Part shown: positions 37,168 through 50,060 of the stretch, piece by piece
Position numbering within the stretch: the first letter of the stretch is position 1
How the letters are laid out: the number at the start of each line of letters is the position of its first letter
NCBI RefSeq assembly: GCF_037975245.1
Contig: NC_092577.1
Span: 10,668,013 to 10,732,012 of the forward strand
Direction of reading: 5' to 3'
Length of the DNA stretch: 64,000 bases
From: Apostichopus japonicus
Taxonomy: Eukaryota > Echinodermata > Holothuroidea > Aspidochirotida > Stichopodidae
Made by a program: the position numbers and the translations under genes
The notes under the pieces: generated by a model
Told to the model about the DNA's origin: nothing
Seen by the model: only the letters and a program-made list of their open reading frames with translations
The model's database searches: none

Positions 37168-37816
37168 AAAGGGACAACAGCGTGACGAATCAGGTCACGG
37201 ACAACAAGTATTTATAGTTGATACTTAAAAATGAGGCTAATGACTTGCGGGTTATAGGCAGGAATATTTCTGCCTGGACCATCTCTAACATACCAGAGTG
37301 GTCACACATGTGTCGGAATATTTAGGCTAGAGCATCGATAGACCAGTTCCAGGTTCAACTCCCCGGCTATATCTGAATATCGTAATTGATGTCAGGTCGC
37401 CAGAGTTTAGCCGGGTATGGAATTTTGGTTCGCAAAGCTCGTTGTCGATTCCACACAGAAAATATGCTATAAAGGCATTTTACAGTGACATAAAATACAT
37501 ATGAAATAACAAAATCTTGCCAAATGTTTATATACTTCTTGCCAATTTTAATATCCTTGTTGTCTTTCCAATTTACGAATCACCTTGTGTACTGAATGAA
37601 CTTCCATGTACTAGTAACAGTAATGAGAGCAGGGAGTTGTTATAACAACTTCCATGATGAGAGTTATACGGGCCGGCCCGTACTACATGTAAGATAACGT
37701 ATTGAATAAAGAAGGCAGAGCTAGTAATGGGGGGGGGGGGGTGAATGTAAAGGAATGACCGTAGACATGAGAGTTGGTATCCGTGAATGCTAATATCTGA
37801 AATATTGTATATACAG

Positions 37817-37940
<124 letters not shown>

Positions 37941-38763
37941 CGTGTTCGTGTGTATGTGTACTGAGGTATTATAAGATATGTTACATTTCCGCTGAAATCA
38001 TTCTTCTGATATACTTACATTGCTTTATCATTACTTTTTTATAATTAAATGTACAGTAATCTCTTTCTGGGCCGGATATATTTCTTAAAATATTGTATAC
38101 ATAATTTCCTATCGGGATAAACGCTCAAAGGGGGGGGGGGGGGGGTTCTAGACTGACTGTCGACTGATTTTGTAAACAGTTGAAATGTATAATGCCTTTT
38201 TATATTTTGCTTTCAATTTTAAGGATGGAAGGAATTAAGGAATAGGTCTATATTCGGTGACTATGTCATGGTGAACGTGTGTATATGAAACATTTTGTAC
38301 TATACTTGAGTGGGTTGGTGGTTATGAACAGATAAGTTAATATTTGTTGTCGGATTGTTGTAGCATATTAAGCATAAAACCAGACAACTTGCGTTAAAGG
38401 ATGACTCTAGTTATACAAAACTTGATATGTTTTGGACCATTCAAACACACTATAACACTACATCAGTCCAGTATGAATTTCGGTACAACAATTTTGATTT
38501 TTATTGTATTTTTGTTGTATTTGGCTTTTTTTATGCAGAATTATTCAAAATAAATTTTCACCACATCTGAACTATCATTGCAATAATTTATTAATGTGGT
38601 AACAATATCAACCAAACCAGCAGCGGGGTTCGTGATATCAGAGAGCGGATACCCCTGGGATACTTATTTCACCGAATTCCCATTCAAGTTCGAACACTTC
38701 ATTCTTCATATATTAAATTACGAAAAAGAGTCTACAAAAGTTCGTTAAGTCCATATTTTCCGG

Positions 38764-38908
38764 AGTCCCTCTATGTAGCCCAGGCCACTTATTGAATCCA
38801 AACTGTACCCCTCTCTTCCTTATCCCCCTTTAGTCAGGCCAGCTGTCCCTCTATATATCCCAGGCCACTTATTGAATCCAGATGGTACCCCTCCCTCCCT
38901 TCTCCCCA
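38764..38908 (+). repeat. 81-bp tandem duplication
   Basis: gtccctctatgtagcccagg and gtccctctatatatcccagg begin two copies (38766, 38847) that continue through 'ccacttattgaatcca'. Confidence 0.75.
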
Positions 38909-38913
38909 TCTCG

Positions 38914-39321
38914 TTACGTTTGCTGTTCGGGACTATGGCCTCTGAATGTGTCCACCCGGACAATGACAGGACATACATCATATTCAAGAGAGGGAAAATA
39001 CACCCACCAGCAGAACCTGCAGGCATGACATGCATGTGTTCGAGAAAGCCAACTTTTTTGATTACCGGAATGGCACTCTGTCTCAATATTGTCAACAATG
39101 TCTGCGTGGCATTTTCCCTCAGTCTCATTGGTGATTCTGTTCTTTGCGTTGAATAAATTAACCGCACGCGTAGAGGCCCATGCATATACGTTATGACCCT
39201 CATGGCCAATTACCGTACACGTGTCGAGTGCGCGCATGTCTATTAAATGTTTCGCGGCTTGAATAAAACCAACTCGTGGAGAATTGGAATCCGGTGACAC
39301 AGCATCTTCCATACAATATGA
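38914..39321 (-). other. Unassigned ORF, possible first exon
   Basis: A minus-strand ORF from an ATG at ~39321 (MSYCMEDAVSPDSN...) stays open for about 136 codons. It passes a possible donor (cattccg|gtaatc near 39072). Other frames on both strands are open over the same interval, so openness alone is weak evidence. I recognise no family. It could be a host exon or chance. Confidence 0.2.
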
Positions 39322-39639
39322 CATAAGCACACAAACAGATGGTTACATGGAGACAATTGGAAAGTACTACATGATTAATCGCATATAATAGTACGCCTAT
39401 ATATACTGGATGAAAGGTTTGTGTTTTCTCATTTTCTTTCTTCTTTCTTTCTTCCGGTCTAATTTTCTTGTGGCCACTACGTTAACCTTTGTTTTTTTTC
39501 TCTATAGTGTCCCATAAATGTCCCCCTTTTTTTTCCCCGGATTTTACCAGACACCTGTATTGACTGATGTATTCATGTGAGGAAATAAATTTGAATTGAA
39601 TTGAGGAACGGTTAGAGACTCCTGCTAGAGTACAAACGT

Positions 39640-40470
39640 AGTGATATCTACGAAGATCTAGATAGGACATGGTAAAAAATATATATATTACGTACGTACG
39701 TAATATTTATGACGTACGTACGTAATATTTATTACGTACGTACGTAATAATGTAACGTTCTATACCGAAGATAGTAAGAAGTGGCGGTACGCGGTACGTA
39801 CATACTGTAACATATTTGTCTACATGCAAGATACGTACACCACAGAAGTCAAGCTTATAGATAACTAAAAACATGCCGGAGACAGGCAAGGTACGTTCGT
39901 TCGACTAACACCACAGGTATATATGCCTGTGTTTAGGCTTGACACAATATAAAAATGGCCACATCCACAATGTCTGAATGTTTCCTGCGATACAAGAAAA
40001 GGCTCCTCAGAATGCGCCTGAGATGTCTTTCGCTAACTATTATCCGATGCTTTGCTGTCAAAGTAATAAAGGATTTCCTTCTGGCTAAACCCTAAATTAA
40101 AGTACATATACGAACAAGTTCATCCCTCTCCATCTTTGATATGAAGATGTATCCCGCAGTATATAACGTAGGCTCGCTTACGCTCACTTAATAAAAACAC
40201 GTACGTATACGTAGGCCTACATTCGTTATAAATATTAAATACGTACGTGATTATCACTGCATAAGTACGTAGCAATTATTACGTACGTACGTAGTAATTA
40301 TCACGTACGTACGTAAAACATATCACGTACGTACGTGATATTATTACGTACGTACGTAATATTATCACGCACGTACGTGATAATTATACGTACGTACGTA
40401 GTATTATTACGTACGTACGTACTTTATCATTTTTTAACCATGTCCTCTCTAGATCTTTGTAGACATCACC
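39640..40470. mobile_element. TIR element with phased ACGTACGTACGT arrays
   Basis: The left end (gtgatatctacgaagatcta) and the complement of the right end (ggtgatgtctacaaagatct) form a ~45-bp imperfect inverted repeat ending in 'ggacatggt(t)aaaaaat'. Just inside the left end ACGT-palindrome cores start at 39690, 39712 and 39734. Just inside the right end they start at 40281, 40303, 40325, 40346, 40367, 40388 and 40409. No target duplication or coding signal was found. Confidence 0.6.
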
Positions 40471-42285
40471 TCCATTCCACCCAGTGTGAAATGCACTGTA
40501 ACGACCTCTCTATTACCGAAGAAGTCCAAGATCGGAAGAGGGGTGTCACAGTTCAGTGCAAATCGTAGCAAATAGTAATATCTAGATTCCTCAATGGAAA
40601 GTGTGATTAACAATAAATATACGCACGAGATTATTTGTGTAAACTTATGATAAAATAATTTACATTGCAGTAATATAGTCTTTTTAAACCATCCTTCAAG
40701 TATAATATTTCCAAGATGCTACTTTGAACCACGAAGACATTCAATATTAAATCAAGAATATTATACCATTTAATTATACACAGAACATCCTTCACCTTAA
40801 TTTAATTAACGATGACGCTCCGCCCGTTTACACTTTGTAAATCAAAAGAATCAACTTACGGGTTTATTAACAACGATTAAAACTCCCGGTTTCACCATTG
40901 CAGACATCGAGGGATGACAACTGGTCGGAAATACTACGATATAGAATATGACTGGAACAACCATGGTGAGAGACACAAGGACGAATCCAACTTAACTACA
41001 TACATAGACCTCGAAAAAACGTCACTTGGGCGATCTTAAAGACAAACTGCGACGGAAACTCATTGCTTTACGGTAAACTACAACTGCTGTGGAGACCACC
41101 AAGCAACCTCCATGTTAGTAAACGATGGAGCGATTGTCCTCCCATTATCTCCAACAAAATATATTTAGTTTCCCGGCTGTATAGCCTGACCTCAAATACT
41201 ATTTAGTACAACCCTATTGCTTGCGCAACTATAAGTTATTCATGGTTACTGGACTGTGCAGTCTTGCTTTAATTCATTAACCATATACAAATAGTAAGCA
41301 TACATATATATATTACTAGTAGCTTCGGTGCAAATTCTTTTCACGTATTATTCACAAGTCACTTAAATGTTACAAAGAGGTCGGGTAGGTGGTGACGAGG
41401 TCGGTCCGCTTGCCACCATCCCCACCCCCCCCCCTTCCCCGAACCTCGAAGAGAACCGACCTGAGGTGTTTTGATTTACCTGGTGTTACTTTAGTTGCTA
41501 CCAATTGTACATCCGCTGACAAGTTCATATTAAATAATGGTTGTGTATATATACGAGAAAACCTATAAACAGTAAGCAACATACGACATGGGTTCTACAC
41601 ATCTAATTCCACATAATTATGTCGATTTCTTTCACATATGAGAAACAGACATAAATTCCAATTTATTCGACATATGTCGATTTCAGAACTAATTTATAGC
41701 ACCCTAGGCGCACCATAGCCAACACTATATAAATGCTCACATCTGCTGAGTTCTGTTGCATATCGAAACGTGTTTGGCAGTTTGTTGCATTAAACATTGC
41801 GCGCAGTACGTACATCACGATTCTACGATATCAACCATAGAAATTAATAAATTTCTGTGATATAAACACTTTCAAATTGAAGACATTCCATTCACGTGAA
41901 AGGGGTTAGGATCATGTTTCAACAGACACGTATGATTGATCCACGTATTCATTGTTCATCTCAGTACGATCTTTGCACAGTCTAGCAACCGTGAATATTC
42001 AAAATCATTTTCATTTCGCGTTCTACCTAATTTACAAGTAGAAGTTAAAGTACAAGTTCTACTTAACTTACAAAATCGCATTTAATGCGATTTTTGTCGC
42101 AAATACGTTGACTAGCATCCTACTAGTACTACACTGCTTATAAGCCTAACGATAGGTCTACTCTACGTATTGTACTGATAGTGATAGGCTGTGTAAGCAC
42201 CGTCTAAGATATACGAATCAAACGGATGCAGAATTCATCGCCTTGACCAAATGTTACCTTTCTGTACCTCATCCTTTGAAACAGT
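40471..42285. other. Intergenic, no gene recognised
   Basis: A C run (41408-41418) and a few palindromic words. No supported feature. Confidence 0.5.
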
Positions 42286-43318
42286 CAGTGGCGGCGGAAC
42301 CGGGGGGGGGGGCTTGGGGAGCTCAGCCCCCCAATAAAAAGGTTGAGGGGGCAAATGCATGATAAGCCCCCCCAATATTTACCAAGGCTCCGAAACGTAC
42401 ATCTGCCCATTTTTCAATGCATACTTGTCGATCTGTCCGATGCACACGTATACTCTATAGGTGTAATAATTTTAGTAATTGCTGGGGGACCGTCGGCCCG
42501 TCCCTTGGCAATAGACCACATTGTCACCCCAACCGCGTCTTCACGCCCCGTGAAAAGTGGAAGCAGTGAGTGTGAGTACCGGTAAGCGTAACACAACTTC
42601 GTTTTAGGCCAATGACTTGCCTCATTTCAGCCAGTTCTCCAACATCCCCTTACTTAGTGGCGGATCGAGCGTCCATATATACAGTCAGGGGCGGATGCCC
42701 CCCCCCCCTGACGGACTCAAATGGACTGCTGGCGCCCTTTTCAGCTTTTCACTACTTTTTACTTATTCGCGATTTTTGACTATTTTATTGCGCATCTGTT
42801 TTTTTATTTGTTTACCTGCAAATTAGCAAGGCCCCGGAAAGGGTCATTTCCTGCAATCTCGGGAGTATCTTTACTCAAAAATTTTCTGTACGCTCCGCGC
42901 CAACCTGTGGTGGCGCTCCGCTTAGATAGTGTCGAAAGCGCCCCTACAGACCATTCTTGCCCCCCCCCCGACCAATACCCCTAGCTCCGCCACTGCCCTT
43001 ACTACACTCAAAAACGTCTTTGCGAGTACACTACGAGTAATAGCTACTCTCTTAAAACACCATCGAATATACAAATTACAATGTTTTTACAGACTTTACG
43101 TGCAATCTGAGAAATTGCAGGATTGAGACCCATATTTTAGGGCCAGGTATTCGCAGCATAAAACACTCGGGAAGTGCCGTTTCCGGCCATCTGGGGGTTT
43201 GAAAAAACCCAAAATTTTCTTGTACGCTCCGCACCAACCGATGGTGGCGCTCCGCTTAGATAGTCTCCACACATTAGCCCCCCCCCCCCCCAATAATTTT
43301 TCCGTTCCGCCGCGCCTG
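42286..43318. mobile_element. hAT-type element (1.03 kb) with core module and nested MITE
   Basis: The termini CAGTGGCGGCGGAAC and the complement CAGGCGCGGCGGAAC differ at two positions. A perfect 8-bp duplication GAAACAGT flanks it (42278-42285 and 43319-43326). The shared core lies at 43168-43264. A second hAT MITE (42655-42995) is inserted inside. There is no transposase. Confidence 0.85.
42655..42995. mobile_element. hAT-type MITE (341 bp) nested at 42.7 kb
   Basis: The termini TAGTGGCGGATC and the complement CAGTGGCGGAGC match over most of their length. A perfect 8-bp duplication CCCTTACT flanks it (42647-42654 and 42996-43003). The shared core is at 42831-42930. It is the same family as 61234-61631. 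Confidence 0.85.
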
Positions 43319-43403
43319 GAAACAGTAGGTCACTTACCGTGGGTTATAGTGATATTCTTTGTATTTTCAGTGAATGGAACCACTGTTTAACCCTATCTTG
43401 GCG

Positions 43404-43975
43404 GGGCGACTGACCCCAACCAGGCGCGTCCCCAGGTGGCGGATAGGGGAACGACCTCTAGATATAGAGGTTAGCTACGAATAAAACTGGCTTGCCAGTT
43501 GAATAAGTAGTCGCGGACCAAACAGCGATGTTCCTACCAGGATGGTAGGTGGGTGGATAGGACTCAAAAGCTCTGGAAGGCAACCTATCTAGGAATGAAT
43601 CTCCAAATTCAATCCTGGCCCTCCTAGTCTGGGGGTTGGGCAGAAGGCTAACTACCTCCTCCCGGAAAAACTAATTAGTTACAGAAACTACGGATATCAA
43701 TAAATCAGAGAGGTGAGGAGATGGAAATGGATCGGCCATGTGCTGAGGAAAGACAAAAACGATGACTGTGCTGTGGCCCTCGGATGGAAACCTGAAGGAA
43801 AAGAGGCCGCCCGAAAACCACGTGGCGACGAATGATGGAGGTGGAGCGGAACTGCGAAGGCTGGAACACATGGAACTCAGTACGCCACGCAGCTGCAAAC
43901 CGAACCCAGTGAAAGAATGATGTCCGGGCCTTGTGTGCCTTCTGGCACAGAGAGACTTAAGATAAATAACTACTG
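43404..43975 (+). mobile_element. Truncated LINE: 5'-UTR-like part joined to a 3' ORF end
   Basis: The second half (from ~43690) reads RRWKWIGHVLRKDKNDD, then ALGWKPEGKR, in the order of the well-known C-terminal tail of many LINEs (RRWRWIGHVLR ... PEGKRKRGRP). Single-base frameshifts break it afterwards. The first half (43404-43680) starts cgactgaccccaaccaggcg and has no coding signal; it resembles a LINE 5' end. The middle of the element (endonuclease and RT) is missing, so this is an internally deleted copy. Confidence 0.5.
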
Positions 43976-45029
43976 TTTAACCCCATACCAAACAACCACA
44001 TTCGTTCGGCAAACTCGCCGTTCAGTTGTATGTATAGTTGTATGCACAATGCATGCTAGCCGCGCCTAGCCTATGACATATAACATAAACTTTGCGCGTA
44101 CATACGTGCACAATGTTCGAAGTATGTGTATTGTAGTGCCGTAGGATATGCGTTATTCCCCTACAACAGAGTACCGCCGCCCTAGTCAGCATGACTCAAG
44201 ACTTTTGTTCACAGATAATTACTTTCTAGCTTGCAAGAGATGAACCATATGATAGATTTGTTTGACTGAAAGCAATTCTAACACATATTAAAATATTTCA
44301 ATACAGAACACGAAACGAACCAGACAGCAAAACTGCAGTGTGGTTTCGACGATGCTACATGAATGATCTTATATGAATGTGACACACGCACTAGGCTGTA
44401 GGGTATAGCCAGGATGGACAACATACGTCAATCTAAGTAGTACAGCAGAAAGCATTGAGATTTATGACAAACAATATTCACATTGGCAGCTGATGACCGA
44501 AGTGGAAACTTTTCTTGTATTCAGCATACAGATTGATCTCTACCAAAGACAGCAGGCTTCAAGCTTCTACTCAATGTGGTACACCTACAAGTCGGGGCGA
44601 TTTTTACCCCCTAGTCCCCACGATTTTGCGTCTAGTTTAATGTGTCTAAAACATCTAACCGTGGGCGACATTTTATTTTCGTAAACCTGGTCATTTTCCC
44701 AACGTTATTACATCCAAATCTGAACATTTTGTTTGGCACTGAATCTCGACATTTCCAAAATACGACGGAAAAAATACACGGAAAGACTTCAACAACTGAA
44801 ACAAAGATATAATACCGATGATTCACAATGATATCTTCCATTCCAATGGGAACGTTGTATTACCAGGGTGCTGCTACTCTAACAATAAAACGTTACATTG
44901 TACACATTTGTGTACAGGCATGTATGCAGCGACGTATACATGGCAACTCCAAAAGTTACCGACACACTTGAGCTTAAGGGTATCCGTAGATAAGAACATT
45001 TGGTCGAGACTTCTGATTCTTATCTAAGG
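43976..45029. other. Intergenic, no gene recognised
   Basis: Only a short piece of the 45-kb repeat (44540-44595) is identifiable. Confidence 0.5.
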
Positions 45030-45440
45030 ATGCCTTTAAGCTAGTCCAATTGCCAACAGTCTGTCATATTTTTATGTGGCGAAACGCACATGTTATCTAA
45101 TAGGCTGGTCGGTGGGAGATACGGTAGATTACAAAACAAGGTTTCCACAATTTGACCCCTAATGACTACAGATGACTTTTGACCTCCTACAAAAACGATA
45201 GGCTTCCTATACTTAACGTGTCACAACAACATACTAAATATGATAATGGTCAAAGCTTCCCTTCATGAGATATCGTGTTTACAAGGTTTTCATAATTTGA
45301 ACCCTCAAATGACCTTTGACCTCCCCAAAAAACAATATGCTTCTTCTACTCAGTGTGGTACTCCCTACGCACCAAATATGAGATTGGTCGAAGCTTCCGT
45401 TCTTGAGATATCGTGTTTACAACCAAGGCGTCACACACAC
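45030..45440 (+). repeat. Degenerate tandem repeat with 'tgacctttgacctcc' motif
   Basis: Two to three units contain 'tgac(c/t)tttgacctcc', 'gcttc(c/t)tctac', 'agcttccgttc(t)tgagata' and 'tcgtgtttacaa'. A more diverged unit occurs at 47040-47290 and a short piece at 44540-44595. The motif TGACCTTTGACCT at 45310-45322 is a direct repeat of TGACCT with one spacer base. Confidence 0.6.
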
Positions 45441-48400
45441 TCACTCATCCGCATGCATGTCTATAAAGGTTACCATTATCATCGAAACCAAAAAATAAGA
45501 ACTTGGTCACGTGATCTTTGTTGACAACTGCAGCACATCCATCAGCTAATTGATGGCGACCTGTCACTTGATTGTCGTTCCAAAAAACATGCAAGTCCGA
45601 TAAAACTACCGAACCAATTGGTACAGTTTCTGCATATGGTTGTCGCTTTGGCCAAGTAATTGAGTGTTGTGAGTATGGGAACAACAGGAAATACCGTTAG
45701 TTTGAGGGTATTCTCTATTGACAAACGACATTAGCCTATTTTTGTTTCGAAACCCACATAATCCGACAAGAGCCCCAATGACAGTTGATAGATTTAACGG
45801 TGCTGGATAGAACTCTTCAATTACCGTTAACGGATACTGGGCGCCCCAAAGTCAAGCAATCGCTGTAATTCCAGGAGAGAGACAATTATTTACCACAGCC
45901 ATCACTCATTGAACCACGTACTTCAGCGCCAGCCGGATAGCACGAAAGAACCATTGCGATTACTTCCATATGCGTGGCCTTATATTAACAATCGTCATGT
46001 TTATAAAATTTTAAATATTTACCACAAATGTGGCATCAGAAGTAGTTCCCATGGTGGAAAAGTTTTGTATGGTATCACTCTTTCGTTAGAACTCTACAGG
46101 AAGCCATTTTTTTCAAGGAACTATAGCTAAATATAGCAACACCAGATATGCGAAACCAATTACTTTTGTTTCGATTTCAAACTCGGGTAGGAATGTTGTT
46201 TTTTATAGTGGTAAGTTCAATGTATTAAGTACACAGCGGTTAGCAAAATAAATGAGTTAACTTTAAGATAATATTTGTTGAAAAACACGTACGAACTTGC
46301 GGTTATTTAATCACAATGATCACTATATATAGGTAGGAATTTAATTGGGTTCGCATTCTATTGCAATGAGGTACTGATAATGTGAAGGGAGTAATACTGA
46401 TAAAATGAAGGGAGTAAACCGTGGTAAAACAATTCCAATGTACTTCTTTTTTTTTTTTTGTACCCACGCGTGCGCATTGGGTCAGGTTGAACAACGTAAA
46501 ATGGTCGATGCGAGATTTAACAATTACAAGCTCCTTTTGCCTTTCACAGTTGGTATGCCCCAAGTACTGTTTGAACGGACGTTTCATTTTCCTCCTGCCA
46601 GTGAAAGTAACCATACGCCAAATTTGTCATTGTTGTCGTTGAAAACGCCAAAATTGACAGCGCCTATACGTCATACAAGGAGATGATTGGCTCATTACTT
46701 ACACTTCACGCCGGGAGGCTATTCAATTTAACATTTTTTGCTAGTTTTTGTAAAATTTTGTTTATAAAATAATTTTACATTTTCGAAGACTATTTTAGGA
46801 TGGAAAAACCGTAGACTTCTCCTAGATGCAAAAGAAACTGAAAAAAATCGAAACCCGACCTTTTTTGGCCGACCAAGGATCTTACCCATGACAACCCTGC
46901 ACGTGCTATGTTTAAATGCTTCTAATAACACCGCCTTTGTCCACTTTGACCATAACACAGAGACGGAGAAGTATAAGTGGCGTCGAAATTATCTGCTGCA
47001 TTATTCAATGTTAAAGAAACTACCTTGTAGTATATATTTTCACATCAAGCATGGCACTTCTTCTACTCAGTAAGGTACATCCATGTACTTCATATGGAGT
47101 TCATCCAACTTTTTTTTTTTTAATTTGACCTCTGTCGACCTCAAATGGCCTTCCACCTCAACAGTACCTATATGACTTTCCTCTATACTCAAGATGGTGT
47201 ATCCACATGCCAATTATAAACGTCAACCACTTTTGATGTTTTTGAGCTATCATGTTTACAAAGGTTTCCTATTTTCACCTCTGTTGTGAACAAAATGGTG
47301 GTTGTCATGTATCTTAATATTTAATGATCACTACTAAGATAACACTTGCACACATGTTTTTAGTTGGTTGCCAAGAGGCTGTATTTCATAATCACATCAC
47401 TAACAATGTAAGTAGGAGCTATACAAAGTAGATAGCTCAGAATGACAGATTGTCTGTAACAACTACAGTTAATAGTAACAATACCACAATGGTCACATTC
47501 ATGAAACTACACCATGCAGTTAGAAGCATAAGAAGGAGATTTATTGATATATGAGGTCACATACAAGTGTCACAACTGTCTTGCAGCGGAATATCCTGAA
47601 ATAGCCGGACATGTAGTGTAGGCCTTTAGGGTCTAGGTTTGAGAAATAGTTTATCAAAAGCTTTCTGAGTCATTTCTTGGCGTCCAAAAGAATGTTGAAC
47701 GACTTTGACCGAGAATGGATGAAGGGATCGACGGGCAGAAACAACATCACAAGAATGAAAAGATTTGGCAAAGAATTCTGTTATACACATGTTGTCTTGG
47801 CAGATTCATGCAGCATAATTGGAGTCCACGGAACTTGCTGGTTATCGTTTTAATCGGCTTGTTAACAGAACAAAAGAAAAAGGAGGGGTGGTTACAAATA
47901 TCTATGGAAGGCATTTTACAGAGCAACATGAATTTCGTTTAACTTACTCCGACATCAAAGCAACTCCCTGTGGATATATCCTAGATTACAAACAGTTGCG
48001 TTTCCTTCAAGATTTATCGTAGGCCTATAACGACTCCGCTTGAAACTAATAACGATTTCGCAACAGGGACTTTTTGTATGACGAAATGAAGCCTGCTATA
48101 AACATTTAAAAAAAAGATAATTATACGAAAGGAAACTAGTAATGACGCTATTGCGGTTGTAAATGTCTCATATACAAGCGAAAGAGAAACTCCGGAAGAA
48201 GGAAATTTAATAATAACGTCCTCGTCGGTGTTGTTTATGAGACAAGCGATGTAATGTGTTATTTGTATTAGATCAGTTCCGTGCATGACAGTAACGTTTT
48301 CCATTTTTGGTCATACCGAGAGGTTTACTGTAATAGGTCGACGGTGTGATATTTTCGTCATGCGATATCGTCATACATTCGATGTTATCACAACATCCTT

Positions 48401-49403
48401 TATCAATGTTTAATCCTACCGACCACAATAACAATACAAACAAGCTGGTCTCGTCATTTTTAGATTGCTCATATTCACATAACAATATAACAATGAAACT
48501 ATTAACGTTAATTTAGACTATAGAAATAAAAAGTTCTATTCGCACATTGCTCACCAACGGTTACACGGTTACGTTGGATAACTCACACACGGGTACTCAC
48601 TAAGGCCTTTATCTAATACGGTACCCATGTTAGCTTGTCATATTTTCCCTTTTCGGCCATACAGTGAAATTATATTTTTCCGGTTGTTTGGTTGATGAAA
48701 TGCTCGTTTTGATATTAGGTAATTTAGCGGGCTGAACTACAGTGGGGTTTTGTAAACCTCGTCGTGCGGTGCAAAACAATTGCGCAAGGGCCTCACTTCG
48801 TCCACATGAAATTTACAAGCATTATCTTCCCAAAAGCTAACGAGGGGTAGGCGAGGAGTAGGTGATTCAAGCCTACACAATGTTGCAAAGTCTGCGGCAA
48901 TTGGATTACAATAAATGACATATCCTCCTATACGTTTCCACACATTGAGTATTAACGGGAGCGAGAAAGAGAGATTAATAAAATAATTTCGAATTGACAC
49001 TCGAATTCCGTCCATCAGGTACTTTTCATAGTATGGTACTTACATAATTGATATAACTATTTATAACTATATATAACTATACGTAACTATACCATATATA
49101 ACTGTAAAATATTTACTACTAAATATTTATATATATTACAAACATATATAATCCGTTCTTTGCTCCTTAATCCACTACCTGTATAGTCATGGTTTATTTG
49201 GTTCTATAATTCCATCAATGCAACTAACACTTATCTTGCGTCATACTTTCATTGTGTTACATTTTGTACTTTTCAATCGACTGCCAAGTATTGCTGACGA
49301 AAGTCCCATGCAGGGGGACCGAAAATTCCAATATATTTTTCCCAAAACTTTACTCCTTATTTGTTAGTTTTGAGTCATATCTTATTCTCTGGTTTTCTCT
49401 TAT

Positions 49404-49404
<1 letters not shown>
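45441..49404. other. Intergenic, no gene recognised
   Basis: Several short ORFs (45445-45684 minus, 47715-48022 plus, 48014-48304 minus) have unremarkable sequence. A diverged repeat unit lies at 47040-47290. No family could be assigned. Confidence 0.4.
47040..47290 (+). repeat. Diverged unit of the 45-kb repeat
   Basis: It contains 'cttcttctactcagtaaggt', 'tttgacctctgtcgacctc' and 'gagctatcatgtttacaaag', in the same order as at 45.1-45.4 kb. Confidence 0.5.

Positions 49405-49497
<93 letters not shown>
49405..49497. repeat. (AT)n microsatellite
   Basis: About 90 bases of pure TA repeat. The adjoining Ile/Tyr ORFs are artefacts. Confidence 0.92.
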
Positions 49498-49498
<1 letters not shown>

Positions 49499-49603
49499 GC
49501 AAGCCTAGTCTATCGGTCTGAGGCTCCGGTCTTACTCATAGTCTCACGGAGATCGACTTTGCGAAAAATTTTGGGACAGAACACTGTAGTGTAAGCCTAC
49601 AGC

Positions 49604-50060
49604 CAAGGGCGGCGGAACCGGGGGGGCACAGGGGGCACGTGCCCCCCCACTTTTCCTCAGGGTTAAAAATGTGCCCTTTTTCTACATAAAAATTGAGGTG
49701 TCTCAAGTTAGCAAGAGGCCAGGGAACCGGAATGAACACTCGGGAAGGGCCGTTTCTGGCCATCTGAGGGGTTTGTAAAACCAAAAATTTTCTTGTACGC
49801 TCCGCGCCAACCGATGGTGGCGCTCCGCTCTGATAGTCGTGCATACAACTTTGGATATTGCAGAGCTAGTATGCATATTTTCTATGAAAGGGGTGGGGGG
49901 GGGGGGGCGTTGATGGAGTGATGTTTATACGCAAAAAATATAATACAATAAGAGTTATAAAGGGTACTAAATATAAGGCTACATCAGTCCAATCGAATTT
50001 CTGCAAAGTGCCCTTTGATGTCGGTGCCCCCCCAGATTAAAAGTGCTTCCGCCGCCCTTG
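49604..50060. mobile_element. hAT-type MITE (457 bp), CAAGGGCGGCGG family copy A
   Basis: Inverted termini CAAGGGCGGCGGAA and its exact complement ttccgccgcccttg at 50047-50060. A perfect 8-bp duplication CCTACAGC flanks it (49596-49603 and 50061-50068). The shared core is at 49741-49837 and a 13-G run is near 49890. There is no coding potential. Confidence 0.9.

Noticed and set aside
37322-37372. tRNA-like A box (taggctagagcatcg) and B box (ggttcaactcc)
   Set aside because: The boxes are only ~29 bases apart, too close for a tRNA. At best it is a deleted SINE.
45445-45684. 79-codon minus-strand ORF with protein-like composition (VLSDLHVFWNDNQV...)
   Set aside because: No clear acceptor or donor in frame and no recognisable family.
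47715-48022. Reading ESTELAGYRFNRLVNRTKEK resembling a LINE endonuclease region
   Set aside because: The similarity is short, neighbouring endonuclease motifs are missing and no other LINE part lies nearby.
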